From Boothiomyces macroporosus (Eukaryota > Chytridiomycota > Chytridiomycetes > Rhizophydiales > Terramycetaceae): DNA of 64,000 nucleotides. Location of the stretch: positions 79,643 through 143,642 of the forward strand of contig JADGKB010000025.1 in assembly GCA_027604185.1 (NCBI GenBank), written 5' to 3'. This document shows positions 22,901-33,646 of this stretch, in pieces. Both the position numbers and the translations under genes were made by a program. Position 1 is the first letter of the stretch. Each line of letters opens with the position of its first letter. The notes under the pieces were generated by a model. That model had not been told where the DNA came from. It saw nothing but the letters and a program-made list of their open reading frames with translations, and did no database searches.

Positions 22901-25900
22901 AGAATACAATGAAAAGCACAATAGAATGAATTTGGTCCTGTTTGAAGATGCACTCGATCATTTAACTAGAGTACATAGGGTGATTAGACTAAACAGGGGT
23001 CACGCCTTACTCGTTGGTGTTGGAGGTTCTGGAAAGCAGTCGCTTACCAGACTAGCATCATTCACTGCCGGATATCAAGTGTTTGAAATTACACTTAGCA
23101 GAGGCTACGGAGAACCAGAATTCAGGGAAAATCTAAAAACACTGTATGGTATGCTGGGGTCAGGAAAGAAGGTTGTATTCATGTTCACGGATGGGCATGT
23201 CGTTCAAGAAGGGTTCTTGGAATTGATAAACAACATGTTGACAACTGGAAGTGTACCTGCACTGTATGCTGACGATGAAAAGGATGCAGCATTATCTTCT
23301 GTTAGGGATGAAGTGGTAAAATTAGGGCTGGCACAAACAAAAGAAGTGATGTGGCAGTATTTTGTCAACAAGTGTGCTGATAATTTGCACATTGTCTTAT
23401 GCATGTCACCACAAGGGGACAAGCTCAGGGAAAGATGCAGATCGTTCCCAGGTTTGGTAAATAATACAATGATTGATTGGTTCCCGCCTTGGCCAGAACA
23501 AGCTTTATACTCGGTCGCAAACGCATTCTTAAAGGATGAAGGTATTCCCTCGGAAAATAGAAGTGCCATAGTTTCTCATATGGTTGGTGTACATTTGTCG
23601 GTTGGAGTATTTTCATTGGAATTTCAACAAAAGTATCGCAGGGCTAATTATGTCACACCCAAAAATTACCTGGACTATATCAGCACATATAATAAGCTCC
23701 TGCAAGATAATAGAGATTTAAATGGAAAGCTTTGTGCAAGATTGGAGTCGGGTCTCGAAAAGTTGGAGGAATCTTCACAGCAGCTGGAAGTACTGAACAA
23801 GCAGTTGGCCGAGCAAAACATTGCAGTAAAGAACAAAACTGAGGCATGCAACAAGCTATTGGAGGTTATTACCGCGAATACTGCAGTTGCCGAGGAGAAA
23901 AAATCTCTTGCAGAGAAAAAGGAAATAGAACTGGACGCCCAATTGGTGCAGATCGCAAAAGATAAGGAAGAAGCTGAGGCAGCCTTGGCTGAAGCACTTC
24001 CAGCATTGGAACAGGCGCGTCTTGCCCTGGCAAATTTATCTTCATCTGAAATTACAGAAATTAGATCCTTTGCAAAACCACCAAAAGAAGTGCAAAAAGT
24101 TTGCGAGTGCATCTGTGTAATCAAAAATATAAAAGATGTTTCCTGGAAGAGTGCCAAAGCAATGATGTCGCAAAGTGACTTCAAGTCATCTCTTCAGAGT
24201 TTGGATGTAGATGCCATATCATCAAATCAAATTAAATTGGTAAAGAACATTTTGCGTGAAATGGATGTTTCAGTATCAAGAATGCAAGAAATTTCCAGTG
24301 CTGGGGCAGGTTTATTGACCTTTGTCTTGGCTGTTGTCGGTTATTGTAACGTGGCAAAGCAAATTGCCCCAAAGCGAGCGGCTGTAGCTTCTCTCGAAAA
24401 GAACTTGGCCCTGTCTAAGCATGAATTCGCAAAGTTAACCAAAGAGTTGAAAAGTTTAAGCACTGAATTGGAAACACTTCAACGGGATTTCCACACAGCA
24501 AAAGCGGAACAAATAGAACTCAAAGAAATGGCTGAAGTGATGGAAAGAAGATTAATTGCTGCAGACAAGCTGGTTTCTGGATTAGGATCTGAAAGAATCA
24601 GATGGGGAAAGGACTTGATCCTACTGAAGGAACAAAGAACTCAACTTCTTGGAGATTGTTTGTTAGTCTCTGGATTTTTAAGTTACACGGGTGCATTCAA
24701 CTGGGAACTCCGAAATGAACTAATTTACAAGCGATGGCTAAAAGATTTAACCGAAAAACAAGTTCCAATAAGCTCCAACTTTAAAGTTGAGAAAATATTG
24801 GTGACAGACGTAGAACTTAGCAAATGGGCTCAAGAAGGGTTACCAGCTGACGAGCTTTCCATTCAAAATGGTATTTTAACAACCAAAGCATCCAGATTTC
24901 CACTTTGTATTGATCCACAACAGCAAGCGCTAAACTGGATTAAGAAGAAAGAAGGTCCAAACAATTTGAAAGTTTCGACTTTTAACGATCCTGATTTCAT
25001 CAAACAGCTTGAAATGGCAATGACTTATGGGTTTCCATTCTTGTTTGAAGATGTAGACGAGTACATTGACCCAGTTATTGACAATTTGCTCGAAAAAAAT
25101 GTTCGGGTGGTTGGACCGAGAAAGTTTATCGTTTTGGGCGACAAGGAAGTTGACTTTGATCCAAATTTCAGATTGTATCTTGTATCGCGTTTGGCAAACC
25201 CAACTTATTCACCAAAAGTATTTGGCTCAGCAATGATCATCAACTATAGTGTCACATTCAAAGGGCTGAGTGACCAACTATTGAACGTTGTCGTTGGAAA
25301 TGAAAGGAAAGAACTGGAAGAACAAAGAGAAAGATTGGTTATTGAAATGAGTGAGACAAAAGCCTTACTCAAAAACTTTGAAGATACACTACTGCGAGAA
25401 TTAGCATCTTCAACAGGTTATTTGTAACTGACGTTAGGTCTTATGCTGGATAATGTTGATCTAATCAGAACTTTAGAGGATACCAAATCAAAAGCAACTG
25501 AAATCGCAGGTAAACTAATCTTGGCAAATCAAACATCGCAAGAAGTCGAAATTTCAAGAGACGCATATCGCCCTGCAGCAACTTGCGGGGCAGTATTATT
25601 CTTTGTTCTGGCGGAATTGTCGACAATCAATCCCATGTACGAATACTCACTATCAGCATTTTTGGAAGTGTTTATATCTTCTCTTCATCGAAGCAAGCCT
25701 GATCCTGTGTTGCAGAAACGTTTGGTAAAGATCAAGGACACCCTAAAGTACTCTGTGTACAACTATGCTTGTACTGGTTTGTTTGAAAAGCATAAACTGA
25801 TGTTCTCTTTCCAGATGACTATTAAGTTGTTGGAAGTTGAAGGGCAAATAGATGCTAGTGAATTGAATTTCTTCTTGAAGGGTGATATATCGCTGGAGCA

Positions 25901-28057
25901 GCCATCAACACCCAAACCATTTAGCTGGATTATGGATCAGGGATGGAAAGATCTTTTGAAACTGGCCACGATAAATCCAAACTTTGGAATGATTCCTACA
26001 CATCTTAAAGCTAATGAGCAAGAATGGAAGACTTGGGCAAACCTCGATGCTCCAGAAACTGTTCCACTGCCAATGGAGTATTCCGAAAGGCTCACTTTAT
26101 TCCAACAGCTATGTTTGCTAAGATGTTTCAGAATCGACCGAGTATATAATGCTGTTACCAACTTTGTGATTCAAAATGTAGGAGAAAAGTACGTTATGCC
26201 CCCAGTCATCAATTACAAAAACATCTTTGACCAGTCTTCTCCAACCAGTCCAGTGGTGTTCATCCTAAGTCCAGGTGCTGATCCGCAAAGCGACTTGCAA
26301 AAACTTGCAGAAACCCTGGGATTCGGTGGTTCCAGATTGAAATTCCTTTCATTAGGTCAAGGACAGGCCCCTATTGCCTTGCAATTGCTTGAAACTGCTG
26401 TAGCAAGAGGCCAGTGGTTAATGTTACAAAACTGTCACTTGCTAGTTGGTTGGTTGCGAACCTTGGAAAAAACTCTGGAAAAGATTGACAAACCACACAA
26501 AGATTTTAGATTGTGGTTAACTACTGAGCCTACCGAGGGATTCCCAATCGGAATTTTACAAAAGTCGCTAAAGGTAGTGACTGAACCCCCAAATGGACTG
26601 AAACTAAACATTAGAAGCAGCTACTTTAAGTTAACGGAAGAAGTGCTGGCAGATTGCAACCATGAAGCCTTTAGACCACTTGTTTATGTATTGGCATTTT
26701 TCCACGCAGTAGTACAAGAAAGAGGAAAATATGGAAAATTAGGATGGAGTGTTAAATATGGTAACAGGTTGCTAATTTAGATTTCAACGAATCAGATTTT
26801 AGAGTGTCCACCAGTATTTTGAGAACCTACTTGAACAAGACTGCGACTTCAAAGGAAGGTAAAATTCCATGGACCACTCTCCGTTACTTGATTGGAGAGA
26901 CTATTTATGGAGGAAGAGTGACTGATGATTATGATAGACGTATCTTGATGTGCTATCTTGAAGAATACCTTGGAGACTTCATTTTTGACACTTTCCAACC
27001 ATTCTTCTTTTTCGCAAACCATCAATTCCAATACAAAGTACCAATGGTTGGATCAAGAGATGATTACATTACCAGTATAGATGTACTTCCACTAACTAAT
27101 GCTCCTGATGTATTTGGCTTACATCCAGATGCTGAAATCGGATATTTGACAAATGCAGTAAAAGATATGTGGAGCCAGCTAGTTTCATTGCAGCCAAGAA
27201 CTTCTGATGGTGCAGGAGGTATTAGCAGAGAAGAGTTTATAGCAAATATTGCATCTGATGTTCAAGTCAAGCTTCCTGTTCCATTTGACATTCCAAGAAT
27301 CGCAAAAGCAATAGGGACTCCAACACCAACACAAGTAGTACTTTTACAGGAATTGGAGAGATGGAATATGTTGGTTGATAGAATGGTCAGCTCGTTAAAA
27401 GACCTTAGACGAGCACTAAAGGGTGAAATTGGTATGAGCGCAAAATTAGATGAACTAGCGAATGCTCTATTCAATGGAGTACTGCCAAATTCTTGGAGAA
27501 GCTTGGCTCCCCAAACAGAAAAGGGTTTGGGAGGATGGATGATCCACTTTGAAAAAAGATACCAGCAATACTCCTCGTGGATAAAGAACGGCGAGCCACT
27601 AGTCATATGGCTGTCGGGCCTTCAAGTGCCTGAGGCTTACATTACTGCCTTGGTTCAGACTACTTGCAGAAAGAACATGTGGCCACTAGATCGCTCGACA
27701 TTGTACACTCAAGTTACACACTTTACAGACCCTAAAGATATAACTGAACGACTAGCATCCGGGTGCTACGTCCAGGGACTATACTTGGAAGGAGCAGGAT
27801 GGGATATCAAGAAGGGAAACCTAGTTAGGTTAGAGTCTGGCGGAAGGTTAGTTCAGGAGTTGCCAATATTAAGAATCATTCCAATCGAATCACATAGGCT
27901 GAAATTGGTGAATACATTCAGGACACCTGTTTATACGACACAGCTAAGAAGGAATGCGGCTGGTGTAGGCTGGGTATTTGACGCTGATCTTTCCACTAGT
28001 GACCACATAAGTCACTGGATCCTACAGGGTGTATGCCTAGTACTAAACACTGATTAA
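13948..28057 (+). CDS. DNAH10: Axonemal dynein heavy chain, DNAH10 class (inner-arm I1/f beta-type)
   Basis: The product is a motor heavy chain of the flagellar inner dynein arm. The spliced protein is 4633 aa. Order: acidic Gln/Glu-rich N-terminal part, tail with FWTE and [13 protein letters not shown], linker, AAA1 P-loop [10 protein letters not shown] (about residue 1995), AAA2 GPTGGGKT (about 2276), AAA3 GEVGTSKT (about 2620), AAA4 GVGGSGKQS (about 2968), stalk coiled coil and microtubule-binding region (about 3200-3500), then AAA5/6 and the C-terminal domain. Similarity through tail and motor (for example [15 protein letters not shown]) points to DNAH10 rather than outer-arm or cytoplasmic chains. 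Ten introns: 14434-14453, 14632-14651, 15095-15114, 15373-15394, 16346-16365, 17113-17134, 19880-19900, 21175-21196, 25417-25437, 26761-26780, all 20 to 22 nt. Removal gives 4634 codons. TAATAAA overlaps the stop. This gene implies a motile flagellate stage. Confidence 0.96.
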
Positions 28058-28116
28058 TAAATCCTTTATTACAACACTTGTGTAGATATACGTCTGCTTA
28101 AAGCAAGCAATCCCAG

Positions 28117-28511
28117 TTACAATACTTGCTGCATCATCTCCATACTCTTCCCAAACCCAATCCTGCTCATTCCTGAAACAATATCCAGACACTCTCTCGC
28201 ATCAAAGACGCTTTCCTCCACGCTTTTGTTTATCTCTTTGGTCTCTTTCTACATTAAACTAATCCTACTATTTCTAATACCAGTTTTCTTATTTTGTTGT
28301 TGCTGTGATCTTGTATTCTGTAGAGCGCAAGCGAGGTATCGTTGGATAGAGTGACTAGTAAATTGGAGAGTGAAGAGATTGCCTTATCGCTGCTTGAAAC
28401 TGTTTCCTTATGGACGGAATCCATCCTCCGTGGTTTGAACATTTTTAAAGAAATTGGAGAATCTTGTATCATCCAATCAGAATCAGAATCTAGAAGGACC
28501 ACATCCTGCAC
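28117..28511 (-). CDS. BORCS8: BORC complex subunit 8-like protein (BORCS8)
   Basis: BORCS8 belongs to the BORC complex, which couples lysosomes to Arl8 and kinesin in animals. The spliced product is 124 aa (human about 119). It matches the family in the core SNDTSLALYRIQDH (animal NEPSVALYRLQEH) and in a helical C-terminal half ending MEMMQQVL. One intron, 28249-28268 (20 nt), is needed; an alternative donor upstream would make it 32 nt and remove four residues (VLEI). The gene is convergent with the dynein gene, 59 bp between stops. The start could be ATG 28511 or the later MDSVHKE. Confidence 0.75.
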
Positions 28512-28700
28512 TGCCCAAGAGTAATTTTAAAATTTTAAAAGGTGGTTATTGAAATAGACTTGGGGTTGAATTAAACTGTAAATATACTTTCTATTTATAT
28601 TAATGTAAACAGAACCTTTTTTTTGTTGTCCGTTTTTCCACCCCACCTTTATTGTGGCTATAGACTAAAGGGCGATTTTTTTCTTTTCTAATTGCCAATC

Positions 28701-29464
28701 ATGAAATTCCTGTTGGTTGCTTTATTATCTACTATTGTAGGGATCAGTGCGCAGACTACAGGATCGTCAGGATCAACCACCGGCTCGGCCGGTAGCACTA
28801 CTGGTTCAGGAAACAGCACCACTGGTACCGGCAGTACCAGTGGAGGAACCACTAGTGGAAGCACAAATGGCTCCACTTCTTCCGGTGATGGATGTGATCC
28901 TACTGAACAATTATGTCCAAATGTAAACTGCGATCAACCACAAACCACTGGACTTGTATTAATCGCTTCACCAAACTCAACCACTTACTACTTTACTGGT
29001 AACCCAATCAACATTACTTACACATTCACCGCCACCTCTAACCCAGAGTAAGTTTATTACTAACAAGTTATCCAAAGAAAACCATGAATTTCTATTACAG
29101 ACCAACCGGCACTAATACCTGGACACCGTGGGGAAATGCTACCAGAGGAACAACCACCATTATGTTGCAACTAAATAATGTAGTTCCCGGAAATTATGAT
29201 GTAAGTTACCAAAGATCTATATTTTTAATCAGGTGCTAACCTTAGGTATTAGCTCTTACCGATGGTATCGATCCTACTCAAAAATCACAAATTGGACCTA
29301 AAATCTCGTGTGTAGCTGATGGATGGCCATATTCCACATTCAACACTTTTGCCTTGTTGCAACCGCAGACCTTCTTACCTTACCAAGATCCATATCCACC
29401 TTATACTTCAAGTGCTGAGAAATTAAGTGTATTTATTGGTTTTATTGTCTTGTTTTTGCTTTGA
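28701..29464 (+). CDS. GPI-anchored Ser/Thr/Gly-rich protein with Kre9/Knh1-like domain (copy 1)
   Basis: A secreted surface protein of 232 aa: signal peptide MKFLLVALLSTIVGISA, a Gly/Ser/Thr repeat region (residues about 20-65), a Cys-containing linker, an Ig-like Kre9/Knh1-type domain (INITYTFTA ... NFYYRP ... VPGNYDV), then a hydrophobic C-terminal end typical of a GPI signal. Introns are 29048-29067 (20 nt) and 29201-29245 (45 nt, one of only two long introns). Removal gives 233 codons. Its paralogue lies at 32796. The family in fungi is linked to cell-wall beta-glucan; that role here is inference. TGAATAAAA overlaps the stop, 26 bp from the convergent gene end. Confidence 0.8.
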
Positions 29465-29490
29465 ATAAAAAATAGTACTCTCTAATTTGT

Positions 29491-31228
29491 TTATTGCCAG
29501 TAGTCGTTCAATGAGTCTAACCCGCCAACAAACTCTACAATGTTGCTCTTTACCAAAATAAAGCATGGTTTCATGAAATAATTGGAAGACTGGACATACG
29601 CGCGTAGCCTGTCATTTGGATCCGCTACTACTGGGAAAGCTAAAAGGTCATGATCGTGGATGAATTTCTTGACTTGGGATTTCAGTGGAATGTCTTGCTG
29701 GCTGTCTACGCAAACCATTAGAGTTTGATAACCGGGAATAGGTTTGAAGGATTTCATTTGTGGAATACATGTTTGATCATACATTGCCCAGCAGATTAGA
29801 CACAAGTCACCAGAGACAACTTGGCCATTGACGTAAATCGACGGATCACTTACAAGATCTGGGAATTCTTGTCCAATGTATGGTGATTTAAATTCTCTTC
29901 TGAAACAAGCCATCATTTGCATATGTAAAGCAGTTTGCTTGAAATCATCCAGTTTCTGTTCATTCAATGGCCCCACATAGCTTATTCGATCTAAAAATAC
30001 TGCTAAAACAGTTTCTTGGAAATCATACTTTTCATTTGCTGTCAAAGATTGAATTCCAGGAATTCCATTGCCAACAGTATAGACGATACAGTTTCCTTTT
30101 TCAGTATAGTATTCTTGCAATTCTTGCAATAAGCGAGTATCTGATGATACATTGAATGCAAGTATGTGGAATGAATATGCTTGCTTGTCAAGTCCAAAAG
30201 CAGCAAAGTCAAACTTTTCATCCATTAGTGGATGGACTTGTTCAGTCTCAACAACCACAGTGTCTGTTTCCTTTGGAATTGATTGCTTCAAGTGCTCTAA
30301 AGTTTCTTCCTTCATTCCCATGAACGTAATGATTCCATCTTCAGCAACTAAACAGCTAGGAAGACCCAAAAACTGGGACTCTTTCACTAAATTGGAGAAA
30401 CGATCATCCATATCCACATAATAATCAATGGAGCGGTCAAAGTCGTATTTGCAAATAGCAGCCTTGACAACTTCTTTGTCAGCTTTGGATTTAGCGCTTC
30501 GTTGATCAACGTTAACTGGCAAGAATGAATATCCCAATTCACGCAGCTGTTCTTTTAATTGCTTTCCTTTTGTTAAAGTGTCTTGAATTAACAAAGAGTA
30601 CCTAGACAAGGGTTGCACCAAGTAGCCCAGAAATAGACCAATACTTTGTTTAAAGGCTCATCACAAACATAACCAATATAATTGTCAGCATTGGTAAGGT
30701 CTGGAAGTGGTTGTCCAATCACTGGCGAAACGAATCCTCTTTGCATAAACGGAAACCTAAATTAAATCTTTTAAACCTTTTGATGTTATCTCCGTATTGT
30801 TTCAATTCAGTCAAATCTTTCAAAGGACCGACATGTCCAATATCTCTGACCATAACTGCCACCACAGCTGGTGTATCCAGATATCCCAATTCTTCAAAGT
30901 ACTCTTCGATATCCAGTGATGATTTGATTGGGTTATCCATGGCATTTTCCTTGCTGGGTTCCAAATTGACACTGAAATATTCAGCAAGGTCTCCATAGTG
31001 CTCAAGCAGCTCATCGAGCTTTGCTTTCGTTTCTGTCAAGTCATCGTTGGGCTTGTAAAATACAATCAAGACAATTGATTTTAAGGTTGCTGGAACCAAC
31101 TTGAACAATTCAAAGTTGAATGGTTCGTATAACAGAGGTGAAGTCCAGTCTGCCTGTTTGTAAGCTGGTTCTGGGACAACATAGCAAACATTTCCTACGC
31201 ATACTACTCCAGGTTTGGATTCGCTCAT
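29491..31228 (-). CDS. Multidomain thioredoxin/redoxin-like protein
   Basis: The spliced protein is 565 aa with no signal peptide and several thioredoxin-fold-like segments. The N-terminal part (residues 1-150) has no CxxC in its putative active site. The central part has GQPLPDL ... VYFWATWCNPC near residues 185-200, a TlpA/AhpC-type redox centre. The C-terminal part has a second GQEFPDL segment where the corresponding site reads AMYDQTC, so it looks catalytically degenerate. Introns are 30737-30756 and 30582-30601 (20 nt each); the second follows directly after the CxxC. Removal gives 566 codons. Function is unknown; disulfide or peroxide chemistry is likely from the fold. It is divergent from the nitronate monooxygenase gene. 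Confidence 0.72.
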
Positions 31229-31487
31229 TGGAGAGGCTTTTGTGTCTCAGCAGGTTTAAGTACCATTCCTAGTGTTACACAACCGCACAAATCAACCAAC
31301 CCCTGTAGTTTAGTTGCAGTTCGCCGAATGCCAAACATCATAAAGATTTCTAATTGACAGAGTCCCTTTTCGTTGCTCACAAATAAAGAGCCGCAAGACT
31401 TGAATCATATGCAACCATGAAAATAGAAAAAGATTTCAATATCTCTTCTCTTAAGAATTCACTTGCAGTCAATTATTTTTCCACCAG

Positions 31488-32565
31488 ATGACTCGTCTCG
31501 CAAAATTATTGAACACCGAATTACCATGGTTGCAAGGTAAAACTAGACTAAAAAGCTCCCATGTTCCATTATTCTGGATGGCGGTTAGTTGCTGCTACTT
31601 CCAATGCGGGGATGCTTGGAGTATTAGCTCCTGAAGATCCAATCAGAATGCGCGAATCCATAAGATCAATTAAATCAAATACAAACAAGCCTTTTGGAGT
31701 GAATATTTACTTGCTACCAGAACACTTGGTAAAGAATCAGCCAACTGTTCCCCCAGCTGTTGTCAATAAATTAAATGAATATCGGAAAGAGTTGGGGTTA
31801 CCTCTGAACCCGCCAACTCCTACTGAAGATAGCTACAAACAGCAAGTAGATGATCAGCTACAAATTGCTATTGGTGAAAAGGTTTCAACTGTAGTATTCA
31901 CCTTTGGCATTCCAACTCTAGAGATTATTGATAAGCTAAGAAATGCAAATATAAATATCTTGGGATCTGCTACTACAATTAGTGAAGCAGTAGCATTGGA
32001 AGAGGCTGGTGTAGATGCAGTGATTCTACAAGGTGTTGAAGCTGGAGGGCACCGCACTTCATGTAACTTGCCAGAGTATGGCCAAGTAGGCTTGTTATCC
32101 CTGATACAATTGGCAAAAAAGCAATTAAAGATTCCTTTTATCGCTGCTGGTGGAATAACTTCGGGTAAAGCAATCAGGTTGGCTATAGAAGCAGGAGCAG
32201 ATGGAGTTTCTATTGGGTCCCTATTTCTCACCAGTGAAGAATGCTCTACACCACTAGCACACCGCAAAGCCCTTTACGAAGCTACTCCAGAATCTGCAAC
32301 TGTACTAACAAGAGTCTTTACTGGAAGACCAGCACGAATGTTTAGGAATAGGTTCTTTAATGAAATGGATGCAATTTGGAAAGAGAATGGAGGGGTAGAG
32401 CAAATACCATGGAATTTCTATGCAAGGGATATCTTTGGTCAAGCCGCGAGAAGCAATAATCCAGATTTGTTTATAGTTTGGGCCAATCAGTCTGTAGGCT
32501 TGCTAGGCGGAAGAGAAACCCAACCAGCAGCAGCGATAATCAAGACGCTTTGCAAAGAATGTTGA
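31488..32565 (+). CDS. Nitronate monooxygenase / 2-nitropropane dioxygenase family enzyme
   Basis: An FMN-dependent TIM-barrel enzyme that oxidises alkyl nitronates (for example propionate-3-nitronate). The spliced protein is 352 aa. Visible family motifs are the N-terminal LNTELPWLQAPM, SNAGMLGVL, the VDAVILQGVEAGGHR segment with the conserved catalytic-region His, and AAGGITSGKAIRLAIEAGADGVSIGSLF. One intron, 31537-31555 (19 nt), splits the QAPM motif. Removal gives 353 codons. The ATG at 31488 is 259 bp from the divergent redoxin-like gene. Confidence 0.93.
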
Positions 32566-32795
32566 TTCAACGGCGCAGATTTCGCAACTCGCACCAAATT
32601 GTTTACCACTGCCAAACTGGAATAAAATAACCAATCAAATTCTATTAAATTTACTCCAAGCAGATTGGGATTCGATGACAGCTGGTAGCCAAATGTTTGA
32701 TTTTTCAAAGAGAATGAGGCTCAACCAAAAGGCGCACCACGCAAATCCCATTGACCGTTTTTACTTTTATACAAATTAAAAATACAAATTAGACT

Positions 32796-33489
32796 ATGAA
32801 CTATCTATTGCTCGTTGCTGTGTTATTGACTGTGTTTGCACAAAATGGAAATTCTAATGGCGGGAATGGCGGGAATGGCGGTTCATCCAATGGCAACTCT
32901 ACTGACAGTGGTAATTCAACTACTAGCGGTAATTCAACGTCCAGTGGGAATTCCACTTGCGATGCATTCACACAAATATGCCCTACTACACCAGACAATT
33001 GCCTTCCATCTACCTATGGAACAACAGTGATTACTACACCATTAGACCAAGGAGGAGTGTACAATTACATGGACAGACCTATCAACTTCTCATGGACATA
33101 TTCAGGCCAATATGATTCAGCATATCCTAGAAAGAGCGTTTATTTGTATTATAGGCAAGTTGGGCAAACCCCATGGACATTCCTAACTAAAGTCGGAAAA
33201 ACCACAACTGCTAATGGAACAATCACACAAGCTATTCCAGGGAAGTACGAGGTAAATACTATTAAACAAGGCTTTGATTATGCCAGACAATATCGATACT
33301 AATAATTTGTATGGGATTGGAGACACTGTTTCTTGTGTACCAGATGGCTGGCCTTACCCACAAAAGGTTGGATTTCTGCTGCTACAAAGCACTCAGTATC
33401 AAGTATTCCCAGACAGGTTCCCACCTGCTACAAGTGCTGCAATCATTCCAAAGGTTTCTCTCCTTTGCTTGATCCTATATATGATTTAA
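32796..33489 (+). CDS. GPI-anchored Asn/Gly/Ser/Thr-rich protein with Kre9/Knh1-like domain (copy 2)
   Basis: Paralogue of the gene at 28701. The 224-aa product has a signal peptide (MNYLLLVAVLLTVFAQ), a GGNGG then GNST-repeat region with many N-glycosylation sequons, a cysteine linker, the Ig-like domain (INFSWTYSG ... VYLYYRQ ... IPGKYE) and a hydrophobic GPI-type tail. Its single intron, 33252-33270 (19 nt), sits at the same position as the 45-nt intron of copy 1; the first intron of copy 1 is absent here. Removal gives 225 codons. A TATA-like stretch (TTTTATAC) lies about 30 bp before the ATG. AATAAA overlaps the stop. Confidence 0.8.
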
Positions 33490-33490
33490 T

Positions 33491-33570
33491 AAATATACTA
33501 TCTTAACCTTCTATTGATTTGTAAATATACTGTCTTAACCTTCTATTATCATCCTAACCTTCTATTGATA
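33491..33570 (+). repeat. Short imperfect tandem repeat downstream of the GPI protein gene
   Basis: Two units of about 30 bp share AAATATACT, TCTTAACCTTCTATT, and a third partial unit repeats TCCTAACCTTCTATTGAT. It lies in the 157-bp gap between two same-strand genes. It may affect 3' end formation of the upstream gene or be neutral. Confidence 0.6.
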
Positions 33571-33646
33571 TTGCTGTCCAGAGGCTGGCTCGTTTAGGCT
33601 GGCTTTTGAAAAATGGAAAACGAAAAATTCCTTCAAGATCTAAAAA

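Noticed and set aside
13948..28057. Ciliate origin because of very short introns plus axonemal dynein
   Set aside because: URC1/URC4/UPRT cluster, Kre9/Knh-like GPI proteins, ADP1-like transporter and Pma-type proton pump together fit a fungal relative better; stops are standard. Not strictly excluded.
33491..33570. CRISPR-like repeat
   Set aside because: Only two and a half imperfect AT-rich units, no spacers, and a eukaryotic context.
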